Numbered from the stretch's first letter, positions 25,955-35,003 are shown. The stretch is 64,000 nucleotides of DNA from Roseburia sp. AF12-17LB (GCF_003479605.1 NZ_QUHR01000010.1:46098-110097); one strand, 5' to 3'. Numbers and translations: made by a program. Notes: a model not told the origin generated them from the letters alone.

Positions 25955-26725
25955 TTATTCACTGTAAAAATTCTTAATAAAGGTTCTCCGGTGAATTGGT
26001 GTTGGTCCATATTCTTTGATTGCTGCAATATGGGCTGCGGAGCCATAACCCTTGTTATCCGCAAATCCATATTCCGGCATAATTTTCGCATATTCTTCCA
26101 TCATGCGATCCCTTGTTACCTTTGCAATGATACTGGCTGCTCCAATGGAAATGCTCTTTGCATCTCCTTTGATAATCGGAACCTGACGGATATCTACTCC
26201 CGGTATTGTCACCGCATCATTTAATAATATATCGGGTTTTACTTTCAAATTCGTTATAGCCTGCCGCATAGCTTCATAAGTAGCCTGCAAAATATTAATT
26301 TCATCAATCCGCCCCGGACCTGCCATTCCAATTCCTGTTGCCACTGCCTTCTCCATAATTTCATCATAGAGTTTTTCACGCATGGATGCACTGAGTTTCT
26401 TGGAATCATTGATATATAAAATGTCACAATCCTTTGGCAGAATCACAGCTCCTGCCACAACCGGCCCCGCCAGCGGACCTCTTCCCACTTCATCTATACC
26501 GCAGATATAACCGGCATCCGCATATTCTTTTTCATACTTTTTCAGATTTTCAATCCGGGCATACTCTGTCTCAAGCTTCTGTATCCGCTTTCGTGCTTTT
26601 TCCACAAGGGTCTTTACGCCGCTTCGTTCATCTTTTTCATATCTTGCTATAAAATCAGGCAGCATACTGTCTTCTGCTGCCTGTAACTCTTCTTTGATTG
26701 CTCCGATTTTCTTCTCTTCTGCCAT
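25955..26725 (-). CDS. rnhB: Ribonuclease HII
   Basis: A 256-aa enzyme that cuts RNA in RNA-DNA hybrids and excises single ribonucleotides from DNA. The catalytic Asp-Glu pair sits in CGIDEVGRGPLAGPVVAGAV; further conserved parts are YINDSKKLSASMREKL and DAVTIPGV. About 70 N-terminal residues form a coiled-coil extension typical of Firmicute RnhB. ATG 26725 is preferred over a GTG two codons upstream. It belongs to the signal peptidase-RbgA-RnhB group conserved in Firmicutes. Confidence 0.95.
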   Translation of the reverse strand: MAEEKKIGAIKEELQAAEDSMLPDFIARYEKDERSGVKTLVEKARKRIQKLETEYARIENLKKYEKEYADAGYICGIDEVGRGPLAGPVVAGAVILPKDCDILYINDSKKLSASMREKLYDEIMEKAVATGIGMAGPGRIDEINILQATYEAMRQAITNLKVKPDILLNDAVTIPGVDIRQVPIIKGDAKSISIGAASIIAKVTRDRMMEEYAKIMPEYGFADNKGYGSAAHIAAIKEYGPTPIHRRTFIKNFYSE

Positions 26726-26760
26726 AATCACTTTATCCTCTGACTGCTCTTTCGTTTTTA

Positions 26761-27324
26761 TTACTGATGCCGAATAAATCCAATTTTATCAAATGGATAG
26801 ATTCTAAGCCATGCTTTTCCTATGATATCCGCCCGCTTGATATTTCCAACATCCGGGAACCTGCTGTCCTTGCTGTAATTGCGGTTATCTCCCATCACAA
26901 AATATTCATCCTCACCTAATGTAATCGGGTCTGATGCAAGTCCCGGGTCTTTAATAACCTCTCTTCCATAAGATTCCACCAGTTCTTCTCCGTTAATCAA
27001 TATCTCTCCCTTATCGGTAATCTGCACCGTTTCTCCCGGCATTCCGATAATCCGCTTGATAAAATAAGTGTCTTCCTTATACTGATACGGAAATACAATA
27101 ATATCAAAACGTTCCGGTTCATGAAACCGATAGGATATCTTATCTACAATCAGATTATCTCCATTGGTAAGGGTATTTTCCATGGACGAGCCATCCACTC
27201 TGGTCCGCTGTCCCACATAACGTATCATCAAAAATGTCAGTACCACAATCACAATGAGATATAGTATGAAACTGACACTTTCCCTTACCGCCTTTCCTCT
27301 TTTGCCGCGTTCTTCTTCCTTCAT
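26761..27324 (-). CDS. lepB: Signal peptidase I (copy 1)
   Basis: A 187-aa type I signal peptidase with one N-terminal membrane span (residues about 16-35). The catalytic serine is S47 in DGSSMENTL and the lysine is K90 in YFIKRIIGMPGE; the box GDNRNYSKDSR is near the C-terminus. It cleaves Sec signal peptides on the outer face of the membrane. The start is uncertain: ATG 27324, or a TTG six codons upstream. It lies 31 bp below rbgA, the usual Firmicute order. Confidence 0.93.
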   Translation of the reverse strand: MKEEERGKRGKAVRESVSFILYLIVIVVLTFLMIRYVGQRTRVDGSSMENTLTNGDNLIVDKISYRFHEPERFDIIVFPYQYKEDTYFIKRIIGMPGETVQITDKGEILINGEELVESYGREVIKDPGLASDPITLGEDEYFVMGDNRNYSKDSRFPDVGNIKRADIIGKAWLRIYPFDKIGFIRHQ

Positions 27325-27372
27325 ATCTCCGTCTTGCTCCAACTCTTTTTGAACCCTGCTCTTATTTTTATC

Positions 27373-28224
27373 TTATGCTTCCACTTCCGGTTTTTCAAGT
27401 GAAATTTTACCGAGCTTTCCAGTACGGAATTCATCCAGCACCAGTGCAGCGGCTTTGGCATAATCTACTTCATTTCCTTTTTTGATACAGCCACGGTTTA
27501 AGGCAATTTTCTCCAACATCTCTGCCGGTGTTCCCTCTTCTTCCATTCCATATCTTTCCTTTAATACACCCGGATACTCTTCCCGCAGAATCTGAATCAG
27601 TTCCAGTGAAAGTTCATCAATATTTAAAATATCATCTTTGATAGAACCTATCAGTGCCAGTCTTAACCCAACGCTCTGGTCTTCAAACTTTGGCCATAAA
27701 ATACCCGGTGTATCCAAAAGTTCTACATTCTTATTCAGGCGAATCCACTGCTTGCCCTTGGTTACACCCGGCTTATTTCCGGTCTTGGCGCAGGCTTTTC
27801 CTGCAAAAGTATTGATAAAGGTGGATTTTCCCACATTCGGGATTCCCACTACCATGGCCCGCACCGGACGGTTCTTGATTCCTCTTCGTAAATCACGCTC
27901 CGTCTTTTCCTTGCAGGCTTCTGCTATAATTGCAGACACCTGCTTCATGCTTCCTTTATTTCTGGCATCCATGCGTACTACATAATAGCCCTTTTTCTTA
28001 AAAAACTCTGTCCAGCCTTCATTTTTTCTTTCATCTGCAAGGTCAGATTTGTTCAACAAAATCAGACGGGCTTTTCCTTTTCCCAGGCTATCTATATCCG
28101 GATTTCTGCTGCTCACCGGAATTCTTGCATCCACCAGCTCTATTACTAAATCTACCAGTTTTATATCTTCCTGCATCTGACGTTTTGCTTTCGTCATATG
28201 TCCCGGATACCATTGAAACTGCAT
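27373..28224 (-). CDS. rbgA: Ribosome biogenesis GTPase RbgA (YlqF)
   Basis: A 283-aa circularly permuted GTPase: the G4 motif (LLNKSDLAD) comes before G1 (GIPNVGKST) and G3 (DTPG). The N-terminal QFQWYPGHMTKA is the family signature. In Bacillus subtilis RbgA is needed for a late 50S assembly step. It is flanked on both sides by signal peptidase genes on the same strand. Confidence 0.95.
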   Translation of the reverse strand: MQFQWYPGHMTKAKRQMQEDIKLVDLVIELVDARIPVSSRNPDIDSLGKGKARLILLNKSDLADERKNEGWTEFFKKKGYYVVRMDARNKGSMKQVSAIIAEACKEKTERDLRRGIKNRPVRAMVVGIPNVGKSTFINTFAGKACAKTGNKPGVTKGKQWIRLNKNVELLDTPGILWPKFEDQSVGLRLALIGSIKDDILNIDELSLELIQILREEYPGVLKERYGMEEEGTPAEMLEKIALNRGCIKKGNEVDYAKAAALVLDEFRTGKLGKISLEKPEVEA

Positions 28225-28254
28225 CTTATTTTCCTCTCTTCCCTTACTGTTCTT

Positions 28255-28842
28255 CTATTTGATAAAACCGATTTTCCGGAGCGGAGAAATCCGGAACCAT
28301 GCTTTTCCTATAATATATTCCCGTTTTACATTTCCAATATTGGCATAACGGCTGTCCTCACTACTGTTGCGGTTATCTCCCAATACAAAATACTCATCTT
28401 CCCCTACCGTAATCTCTTCGGATGCCAGTCCTGCATCTTCAATGGCAGCTGTATCTACTTTTTCATCAAACAGCTCTCCATTTACATAGACTGCTCCATT
28501 CTTTATCTGTATCTTATCTCCCGGCACCCCAATGACACGCTTTACATAATAATGCGACTTTTCATTTCCATTTGGAAGAAATACAATAACATCATTTGCT
28601 TTTGGTTTCTTCAGTTTATAAACAAAACGATTAACCAGAATCTCTTCTCCGTTCTCTATCGTAGGGTTCATGGACTGTCCTACCACAGTGGTCCGAAGTC
28701 CGATAAAATATACAAATACAAATGAAATCACCAGGACAATTGCAATCTCAATGACCCAGGTGCCGATTTCCTTCAGCAGTGGTACATTTATTTTCTTTCT
28801 ACGTCTGCCAAAATTCAGACCACGAACGCTTCCTCTACGCAT
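28255..28842 (-). CDS. lepB: Signal peptidase I (copy 2)
   Basis: A 195-aa type I signal peptidase. One membrane span lies at about residues 28-48, the catalytic serine is S57 in VGQSMNPTI, the lysine is K101 in YYVKRVIGVPGD, and the late box is GDNRNSSEDSRY. It is closely related to the copy at 26761-27324 and separated from it only by rbgA, suggesting local duplication. Confidence 0.93.
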   Translation of the reverse strand: MRRGSVRGLNFGRRRKKINVPLLKEIGTWVIEIAIVLVISFVFVYFIGLRTTVVGQSMNPTIENGEEILVNRFVYKLKKPKANDVIVFLPNGNEKSHYYVKRVIGVPGDKIQIKNGAVYVNGELFDEKVDTAAIEDAGLASEEITVGEDEYFVLGDNRNSSEDSRYANIGNVKREYIIGKAWFRISPLRKIGFIK

Positions 28843-28918
28843 AATCTTATGTTCTCCTTCTTACCTGAATATCATTCGATATATCTGCAGAATCTGCCAC
28901 CGGCAGCTTCTTACGAAT

Positions 28919-29018
28919 ACGTGGTAACTACGAGAAACACGCTTTGCGAGTTTCTCGAGTTATCGCGGTGCTCGCCAAATCTGCATGCAAGCATGCGATT
29001 TCTCTCGCTACTCGCGTA
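28919..29018. repeat. Palindrome-rich intergenic block
   Basis: The spacer between rplS and the signal peptidase gene contains GAGAAAC/GTTTCTC around CGCTTTGCG (28932-28956) and the self-complementary GCATGC-AA-GCATGC (28983-28996), with several CTCG/CGAG steps. No ORF is present. It resembles the other palindromic spacers at 11313 and 21672 in style but not in sequence. Confidence 0.5.
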
Positions 29019-29021
29019 AAT

Positions 29022-29058
29022 ACAACAAGAGGGACGATACACATTGGCACGTCCCTCT
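29022..29058 (-). terminator. Intrinsic terminator after rplS
   Basis: On the minus strand AGAGGGACG and CGTCCCTCT (29028-29058) form a 9-bp stem and are followed by TGTTGT. It starts 9 bp past the rplS stop. Confidence 0.8.
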
Positions 29059-29067
29059 GACAGATTC

Positions 29068-29421
29068 TTATTTTACTAACTCTTTTACTTTTGCTTTCTT
29101 ACCGATACGACCTCTTAAGTAATTCAGCTTAGCTCTTCTTACTTTACCAGCTCTTACTACTTCAACCTTCTCTACGTTAGGAGAATGTAATGGCCAGGTC
29201 TTCTCTACGCCAACACCATTAGAGAATTTACGAACGGTAAATGTCTCACGGTTGCTTCCGCCCTGTTTCTTTAATACAACACCTTCGAAAACCTGAATTC
29301 TTTCACGGTTTCCCTCTTTAATTTTCGCATAAACCTTAACGGTATCTCCTACACGAAACTCTGGTGCATCTGCCTTTAACTGCTCTGCTTCAATGTTCTT
29401 AATAATTTCACTTGCGTTCAT
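29068..29421 (-). CDS. rplS: 50S ribosomal protein L19
   Basis: A 117-aa ribosomal protein at the 30S-50S interface. The conserved stretches [41 protein letters not shown] and [17 protein letters not shown] are all present. ATG 29421 has AGGAGG 7 nt upstream; the longer frame to 29469 is leader. The gene is monocistronic with its own promoter and terminator. Confidence 0.97.
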   Translation of the reverse strand: MNASEIIKNIEAEQLKADAPEFRVGDTVKVYAKIKEGNRERIQVFEGVVLKKQGGSNRETFTVRKFSNGVGVEKTWPLHSPNVEKVEVVRAGKVRRAKLNYLRGRIGKKAKVKELVK

Positions 29422-29495
29422 TTTGTGACCTCCTGTATATTTTGATGTTCTTAATGCATTCATTTGCAACAGAGGACCATCGCCTATTCACAACT
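29422..29495 (-). ncRNA. Candidate rplS 5' leader with hairpin (possible L19 autoregulatory leader)
   Basis: Between the promoter and rplS is a leader of about 74 nt. CAACAG and CTGTTG can close a stem with a 20-nt loop. Firmicute rplS genes often have an autoregulatory L19 leader (known class), but I cannot confirm a match by eye. Confidence 0.35.
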
Positions 29496-29500
29496 GTTGT

Positions 29501-29529
29501 ATTGTATCATGTTCTCTATGCCTCGTCAA
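29501..29529 (-). promoter_or_regulatory. Promoter of rplS
   Basis: On the minus strand TTGACG (29524-29529) and TACAAT (29501-29506) are 17 bp apart. This lies just past the pilT stop codon at 29537. Confidence 0.8.
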
Positions 29530-29536
29530 GCTATTT

Positions 29537-30592
29537 TTATAAGCGTTTCTGTAACATTTCCGGATTGGATGCATAAACCAGTGCTGTTTCTTTTGTAATC
29601 TTTCCTTCCTGATACAATTTCAAAAGACTGCTGTCCATGGATATCATATCTTCCCGGTTCGAGGAATATACAACGCCGTCAATCTGTGGCACTTTATTCT
29701 CACGAATCATATTGCGGATTGCCGGTGTCACAGTCATAATTTCAAATGCCGGGATTACATTTCCATTCACATCCGGCACAAGCTGCTGGGAAACAATCGC
29801 CTGCAGCACCATGGAAAGCTGTACTGCAATCTGCCGCTGCTGATTTGCCGGGAACACATCAATGATACGGTCAATGGTATTAGCCGCTCCTATGGTATGT
29901 AAGGTGGATATAATAAGATGTCCTGTCTCTGCCGCTGTCATGGCAACACCAATCGTCTCGTAATCACGCATTTCTCCAAGAAGAATCACATCCGGACTCT
30001 GCCGCAGGGATGCACGCAATGCCGTTACATAATTTTCAGTATCTACATTTATCTCACGCTGGCTGATAATTCCATGCTGATGGCTGTGCAGATATTCAAT
30101 CGGATCCTCTAACGTAATAATATGCTTGGCACACCGGCGGTTCAGTGCATCTACCATGCAGGCTAACGTGGTAGACTTACCACTTCCTGCCGGTCCTGTT
30201 ACTAATACCATTCCCTTTGGCTGCAGACCAAGGTCAATGATATTCTGTGGAATTCCAATGTCCTCCGGCTTCGGCAAATCAAAGGTAATCACACGAACCA
30301 CTGCTGATAAAGCACCTCTTTGCTTATAAGCACTGACACGGAATCTTGACAGTCCCTGCACCGCAAAAGAGAAATCATCATCCCCATGCTTTAACAACCG
30401 GTCAATATCACGATGGTCCGCCAGTTCATATATCTGCTCTAAATAATTTTCTGTCTCAGGAGGCATCAACCGCTCTCCCTCTTCTTTTATAATTACATTA
30501 TTCGAACGATATGATATCGGAAGTCCGGCTACAATAAATATATCCGATGCGTGTTCCTCTACTGCTTTTCGTAATACTTCTTTTACATCCAT
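29537..30592 (-). CDS. pilT: Type IV pilus retraction ATPase PilT
   Basis: A 351-aa hexameric ATPase of the secretion superfamily, expected at the inner face of the membrane to depolymerise type IV pili. It has the N-terminal PAS-like region (ASDIFIVAGLPISYR), Walker A GPAGSGKS (133-140), the Asp box TLEDPIEYLH, Walker B ILLGEMRD, the His box STLHTIGAANTIDR and a PilT-style AIVSQQL. It lies downstream of pilC and pilin-like genes. No PilB extension ATPase, PilD peptidase or major pilin is in the window. Confidence 0.9.
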   Translation of the reverse strand: MDVKEVLRKAVEEHASDIFIVAGLPISYRSNNVIIKEEGERLMPPETENYLEQIYELADHRDIDRLLKHGDDDFSFAVQGLSRFRVSAYKQRGALSAVVRVITFDLPKPEDIGIPQNIIDLGLQPKGMVLVTGPAGSGKSTTLACMVDALNRRCAKHIITLEDPIEYLHSHQHGIISQREINVDTENYVTALRASLRQSPDVILLGEMRDYETIGVAMTAAETGHLIISTLHTIGAANTIDRIIDVFPANQQRQIAVQLSMVLQAIVSQQLVPDVNGNVIPAFEIMTVTPAIRNMIRENKVPQIDGVVYSSNREDMISMDSSLLKLYQEGKITKETALVYASNPEMLQKRL

Positions 30593-30611
30593 AATTTTCC
30601 CACCAATCTCT

Positions 30612-31103
30612 TTATTTCTGCTGCTCCATCAACGGAAGCCTGGTTTCCTCCTGTCTTACATCAGTAGCAGTTTCTTTCCATTCTAATATGCTCCATTCCA
30701 GCATTTTTCCTGTCTCTCTATCCGTCTCTTCCGTAATAGATAGCTTTACACGTAACTCCTGGGTGTCCGTCTCCGGCACACAAAAGCTTATGGTATCAGC
30801 TGCATCCTTCACCTCCGGCAATCCGGAAATTTCCTGCAACGCCATTTCTTTATTTTCGGATTCTTCCAGAATAGCATCTATCTCTGCTAAGACATCATTT
30901 GCCTTGTTACATGCTTCATAATAGGCACTCATCTTATCTGCCGCCCGTTTACTGTATTTATAATCCCGCAGGGACGAAGATAATGACAACACTGCGAATA
31001 ATAAAAAAGTCAGAATCAATACTACCACTAACAAAAAAGAGTATCCAAAAGGACTGGCTATACGCGGTCTGCGTTTTTCTTCGTATAATGCACTCTTACT
31101 CAT
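30612..31103 (-). CDS. Type IV pilus-associated single-span membrane protein
   Basis: A 163-aa protein with one membrane span at about residues 20-45 (FGYSFLLVVVLILTFLLFA) and an outward-facing helical, acidic C-terminal part. It has no obvious prepilin cleavage site with a Glu at +5. The position between PilC/pseudopilin genes and pilT, with an 8-bp overlap with the upstream gene, suggests a pilus assembly or minor pilin role. I do not recognise the family. Confidence 0.65.
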   Translation of the reverse strand: MSKSALYEEKRRPRIASPFGYSFLLVVVLILTFLLFAVLSLSSSLRDYKYSKRAADKMSAYYEACNKANDVLAEIDAILEESENKEMALQEISGLPEVKDAADTISFCVPETDTQELRVKLSITEETDRETGKMLEWSILEWKETATDVRQEETRLPLMEQQK

Positions 31104-31551
31104 CTTCTGCCGCCTCCCTCTGACTGATTGCCCTCTTTAGTTCCACTTCATAAATAATCTTATCTTTCTCCCCGTCCTTCTGCTTTACTGCAAAATGACC
31201 GATCATCCGCTGCTTCGCTTCACCCAGTGTAATCCACAGGGTATATTCCGCATCTTTCGTCTTACAGTTCTCCCAGTCAGCAGCAAAGGATACCAAAAAT
31301 GTATTATCCTCTTTCTCATAATAAGAATACTCTTCCTTCAGATAATCTTCCATATCTGTTCCGGAGCGGAATACTTCTGCTGCCGCTGCAGCCTTATGTA
31401 CTGCCATATTCATATTTCCTGCATCTTCACTGATGCAATGGGATTTTACAAATAGCTGCAATCCCACCGCTGCAGCAATACAGAAAAATAAAATCGATAT
31501 CATAAGTTCCAGTAAAAATACCCCGGAACGTCTTGCCTGCCCTTCTATCAT
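31096..31551 (-). CDS. Prepilin-like (pseudopilin) protein
   Basis: A 151-aa protein. The N-terminus IEGQARRSGVFLLELMISI has the basic leader, Gly, hydrophobic block and Glu at position 5 of the mature part, as in type IV prepilins cleaved by PilD. A single hydrophobic helix and a mixed C-terminal domain follow. ATG 31551 has AGAGG 7 nt upstream; the longer frame to 31698 overlaps the upstream gene and is rejected. It overlaps the next gene by 8 bp. Confidence 0.72.
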   Translation of the reverse strand: MIEGQARRSGVFLLELMISILFFCIAAAVGLQLFVKSHCISEDAGNMNMAVHKAAAAAEVFRSGTDMEDYLKEEYSYYEKEDNTFLVSFAADWENCKTKDAEYTLWITLGEAKQRMIGHFAVKQKDGEKDKIIYEVELKRAISQREAAEDE

Positions 31552-31561
31552 ATGCCTTCCT

Positions 31562-32056
31562 CTATTCCTGCCTTCTGCCGACAACAGCCACCACAGTATC
31601 CATTTTTCTCCCATCTTCCGACGTACAGGAAAAATGCAATAATCCATTTTCCAAAGCTTCCATCTTAAAATCTTCAACCGGAATGACTGCCTTTCCATCC
31701 GCTGTACTTACAGCAGTTCCGGACCGGACAAAAAGCTCTTTCAACATGCCATCCTCTTCAAAAATATAGGTGCAATATTCTTCTCCATCATAATCCTGAC
31801 GGATAATAAGACTGTCTGTTCCATCTACCGAACCAATAGTAACTGTCCCATTATCATTCTGATGAATCTTCTCCGTAAGATAAGACAATACTGTTCTGCT
31901 TTCATAATTTTCATCTGCCATAGTCGTCGTATCCTGATAAATATCTGCTGCCAGGATAAGCACCAGAAGTCCGCAGATTGCCAGCAGCCCAAACAATGCC
32001 CATGGAAATAATATATCAATTGTATGTTTTCTGGCGGTACTCTCTGCCATATTCAT
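31562..32056 (-). CDS. DUF4860-like membrane-anchored protein of the type IV pilus cluster
   Basis: A 164-aa protein with an N-terminal membrane helix (residues about 13-36, IDILFPWALFGLLAICGLL) and an external beta-rich part (RTVLSYLTEKIHQNDNGTVTIG, LIIRQDYDGEEYCTYIFEEDGML). The pattern looks like the DUF4860 family found in clostridial pilus clusters (recalled). It has no classical prepilin Glu. It is probably a minor pilin-like component. Confidence 0.65.
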   Translation of the reverse strand: MNMAESTARKHTIDILFPWALFGLLAICGLLVLILAADIYQDTTTMADENYESRTVLSYLTEKIHQNDNGTVTIGSVDGTDSLIIRQDYDGEEYCTYIFEEDGMLKELFVRSGTAVSTADGKAVIPVEDFKMEALENGLLHFSCTSEDGRKMDTVVAVVGRRQE

Positions 32057-32067
32057 CCCTCTTCACT

Positions 32068-32415
32068 CTAATTCTTGCGCTCAATTACTGTCACATCCGG
32101 CATAATGTTTGCTCCAAGCAGCTGGTAGTCCACAAAAAACTGCTCCTTATCATAGGAAAAACCATACTGTTCTTCCAGATACGAAAGACTGTCCGGGTAA
32201 TGTCCTTCCAGCACATAACACTGCACGATTTCCCTCTGCAGAGCCTCTTCTAAAGAACGTTTTTCCTCCTCTTTACTATCCGCCATCAATCGGTTCAATC
32301 CATGGCAGGTCAATAAAATAATACAACAGGAAATGGCCACCGTAAATAATATCTTTGCCCAGACAGAATGCCTTTTTTCATGAAAAAAAAGCCTCTTTCG
32401 ACGAAATCCTTCCAT
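32068..32415 (-). CDS. Small type IV pilus-associated membrane protein
   Basis: A 115-aa protein with a membrane span near residues 20-40 (WAKILFTVAISCCIILLT) and a C-terminal region containing CYVLEGHYPDSLSYLEEQYG. The YxxEGxYPxSLxYL pattern is common in minor pilin-like proteins. ATG 32415 has AAGGAG 6 nt upstream; an ATG two codons earlier abuts the ribosome site. It lies 13 bp after pilC. Confidence 0.65.
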   Translation of the reverse strand: MEGFRRKRLFFHEKRHSVWAKILFTVAISCCIILLTCHGLNRLMADSKEEEKRSLEEALQREIVQCYVLEGHYPDSLSYLEEQYGFSYDKEQFFVDYQLLGANIMPDVTVIERKN

Positions 32416-32428
32416 ATGCATCTCCTTC

Positions 32429-33481
32429 TTACAGTCCTGCCATAATTCCCATCAACGGAAGAATCACGGATAACAGTATCATTCCGACAATAACAGACAA
32501 AATAATTACAAGTGTCGGTTCTAATATTGCAATATAAGAAGACATTCTCTGATCAATTTCTCTTTCATACTGTCTTGCTATCGTCTCTAATGTTTCATCG
32601 GTCTCTCCGGTTTTCCCGGAAATCACCAGCATCCTCTCATACAAGCCCTCAAATATTCCGGCACCGCCTACTGCTGCTGCAAAATCCTCGCCCTCTTCCA
32701 TTTTCTGGCTGCATTTCTTAATCTTCTTTGAAAAATTCTTATCTGCAATCAATTCGTCTGCAAATTCCAGTCCCTTTTGCGGATTTTGTCCACTCTTTAA
32801 AGTCAGATACAGGCTGTCTGCGAAACGGCATGCTGCGATTTTATCGTATAAACCATGAAACAAGTGCATTTTTCTGCTAAAACCGGCAAACGCTCTTCGT
32901 CCTCTGCTGCTCTTTACAAAATAAACAAATACTCCAACGATTACCGCCGCTATTGCAATGAATACAATTGCATAATTCGAAATTGTTTTTCCCAATGCCA
33001 GCATACCACCGGAAAATCCGGTCATCTGTCTGCCTAACTGGTGAAATACCTGTTCAAATACCGGCATTACTTTTGTCAAAAGTATCACAATTACAGCTAT
33101 CATCATAGCAACCATAATCAAAGGATATGTAAGTGCACTTTTAATACTCTTCTCGATCTCATCCTCACGCTCGTAATGGTGAGTCAGCCCATTCATAACA
33201 TCATCCAGTGTACCTGTTTCTTCTCCTATCTTAACCATCTGAAGAAGATAATCCGGAAATACACCGGTCTTTTCCAGTGCCGGATATAGCAGTCCTGTAT
33301 TTATCATTTCATCATACATTACCTGAAGTATTGCCTTTTCCTGCACATCCTTTGCATCTTCCAGTAATAATGACACCCCCTCAACTGCCGGAAAGCCTGC
33401 ATGCAGAACCATTGTCATCTGGCTGCAAAAAGATGCACATTCAAGATTTGACAGCTTTTGCTGTTTTTTACTTTTTCCCAT
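32429..33481 (-). CDS. pilC: Type IV pilus/type II secretion inner membrane protein PilC (GspF)
   Basis: A 350-aa polytopic platform protein. Two GspF repeats are visible: residues about 10-135 with LLQMVKIGEETGTLDDVMNGL and about 215-345 with MLVISGKTGETDETLETIARQYE. Three membrane segments lie near 120-140, 165-190 and 320-345. In type IV pilus machines PilC couples the ATPases to pilin assembly. It heads the pilus sub-block pilC to pilT. Confidence 0.88.
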   Translation of the reverse strand: MGKSKKQQKLSNLECASFCSQMTMVLHAGFPAVEGVSLLLEDAKDVQEKAILQVMYDEMINTGLLYPALEKTGVFPDYLLQMVKIGEETGTLDDVMNGLTHHYEREDEIEKSIKSALTYPLIMVAMMIAVIVILLTKVMPVFEQVFHQLGRQMTGFSGGMLALGKTISNYAIVFIAIAAVIVGVFVYFVKSSRGRRAFAGFSRKMHLFHGLYDKIAACRFADSLYLTLKSGQNPQKGLEFADELIADKNFSKKIKKCSQKMEEGEDFAAAVGGAGIFEGLYERMLVISGKTGETDETLETIARQYEREIDQRMSSYIAILEPTLVIILSVIVGMILLSVILPLMGIMAGL

Positions 33482-33496
33482 ACTTTTCTTCCTCTC

Positions 33497-34468
33497 TTAA
33501 TATGTGTACTTTATAATATAACGGCTTCCGTCGCCAATATAATCTTTTACGGTATCATCATCATTATTGGCTGCCAGGGTCGGATCCATAAGAGACCAGT
33601 CCTTTCCATCAAAAGATATTATATTATCTACCCAACCTATCTCATCCACATAACAGCTGATCCACGCATGATAAGCCTCACCCGCATATCCTACCTGAAG
33701 TTTGGTTGGAATTCTCTGCGAACGAAGCATCGCTGCCATCAATGCTGCATAATCAAAACAGATTCCTTTTCCGGACAAAAGTGTTTCATCTACATCCGGC
33801 ACATATCCATATGCAACATTCTCTGCTTTTTCTTCATCATATGTAATATTTTCAATTACATAATGATAAATGTTGGTTACTACATCAAGGTCACTGCCGC
33901 AGCCTGCTGCCAGTTCTTCCCCTTTCTTTACCGCCTTGGAATTCTCATCAAAATCCACATAGCAGTTAGGTGCCAGAAATGGGACAAATTCATCCGTAAT
34001 GGTAACATCAATACTCTGGGTAAATGCTGTTGCATACAAATTTTCTTCTACTGATGCAGCTTCATATAAGGTCAACTGGTAAGTACCGCTTCCCTGTGTC
34101 AGCGGATATACAATATACGTTCCATTCTTTGTCACCAGATAGGTATATACTTCTCCTTCCGGTGTCTCTATCTGGAATTTCACTTTTTCATTGGTTCCGG
34201 TATAATTAAGCATCACATAACCATCGGATGCATGCGATGCATCAATGGCAATCTGATCTGTCCCATAAGCCACTTCCCCGGAAGCCTCCGGATGTAATAC
34301 TTCTGCTGTCGCATCACGATTTCCCTTTGCGGTATCATTGCTGCTTTGTTCCGGAGAATTCTTCTCTCCGCCGCAGCCTCCCAATGCACAGCTCATCAGC
34401 AATATCCCTGCGGCCATCCATACTATCAGGTAATATTTCTTACTGTGCCGGCTCTTCTGCCTCTGCAT
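33497..34468 (-). CDS. Transglutaminase-like surface lipoprotein
   Basis: A 323-aa exported protein. A basic start and hydrophobic span end in a lipobox-like CALGGCGG around residue 32, suggesting a lipid-anchored cysteine. The C-terminal half (residues about 205-310) is a transglutaminase-like core with Cys in GKGICFDYAAL, His in AYHAWISCYV and Asp in WSLMDPT. Such domains cleave or crosslink peptides; in this cluster it might crosslink surface proteins (inference). It sits between sipW and pilC on the same strand. Confidence 0.8.
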   Translation of the reverse strand: MQRQKSRHSKKYYLIVWMAAGILLMSCALGGCGGEKNSPEQSSNDTAKGNRDATAEVLHPEASGEVAYGTDQIAIDASHASDGYVMLNYTGTNEKVKFQIETPEGEVYTYLVTKNGTYIVYPLTQGSGTYQLTLYEAASVEENLYATAFTQSIDVTITDEFVPFLAPNCYVDFDENSKAVKKGEELAAGCGSDLDVVTNIYHYVIENITYDEEKAENVAYGYVPDVDETLLSGKGICFDYAALMAAMLRSQRIPTKLQVGYAGEAYHAWISCYVDEIGWVDNIISFDGKDWSLMDPTLAANNDDDTVKDYIGDGSRYIIKYTY

Positions 34469-34478
34469 GACAACACAC

Positions 34479-35003
34479 CTATTCCTTTTCCTGTATATTC
34501 CTGCTATCTGTACCTATATATAATAAAATTGCCGCCAGTAATACAACTGAGACGATTACAATTTTACCGTAAAAGGTTACCATAGCTGCAAATATCCCTC
34601 CTAATACCGGAATGGTCAGGGTTACTTTTCCAATTACCTGTGCATAGGAAACCGGGGAAATATCCTCCGCTTCATTTGCATCTCCTTTGGTAATCAGCTG
34701 ACCGGACACCACCTGGTTCTTCACCACACGATGGGTAATGATAATTCCCGCATCTGTATCGCTCCGATATGCCACAACTTCACCTTCCATAAGTTCTGCC
34801 GGTGCTTCTTCCCTGACATAAATAAGACTTCCTACCGGAATCGCCGGTTCCATGCTTCCGGTTACAACTGTATAAATATCAAACCCTGTAAGCCTTGGTA
34901 ATGTCAATGGTATGCAAATCAGAATCACCAATATCAGAAGAGATACTCCTATCATACTACAGATTCTGGCTATTGTCCTCTTTTTTCTTTTTGTTTTTCC
35001 CAT
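34479..35003 (-). CDS. sipW: Signal peptidase I, SipW/ER type
   Basis: A 174-aa signal peptidase with two membrane spans (residues about 12-35 and 135-165). It has the Ser-His type active site: S50 in VVTGSMEPAI and H91 in IITHRVV, in place of the Lys of ordinary LepB. SipW enzymes process a dedicated class of secreted fibre proteins such as TasA. Two matching substrates are encoded upstream (36812-38112). The gene overlaps the previous one by 47 bp; AGAGG lies 9 nt before the ATG. Confidence 0.92.
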   Translation of the reverse strand: MGKTKRKKRTIARICSMIGVSLLILVILICIPLTLPRLTGFDIYTVVTGSMEPAIPVGSLIYVREEAPAELMEGEVVAYRSDTDAGIIITHRVVKNQVVSGQLITKGDANEAEDISPVSYAQVIGKVTLTIPVLGGIFAAMVTFYGKIVIVSVVLLAAILLYIGTDSRNIQEKE

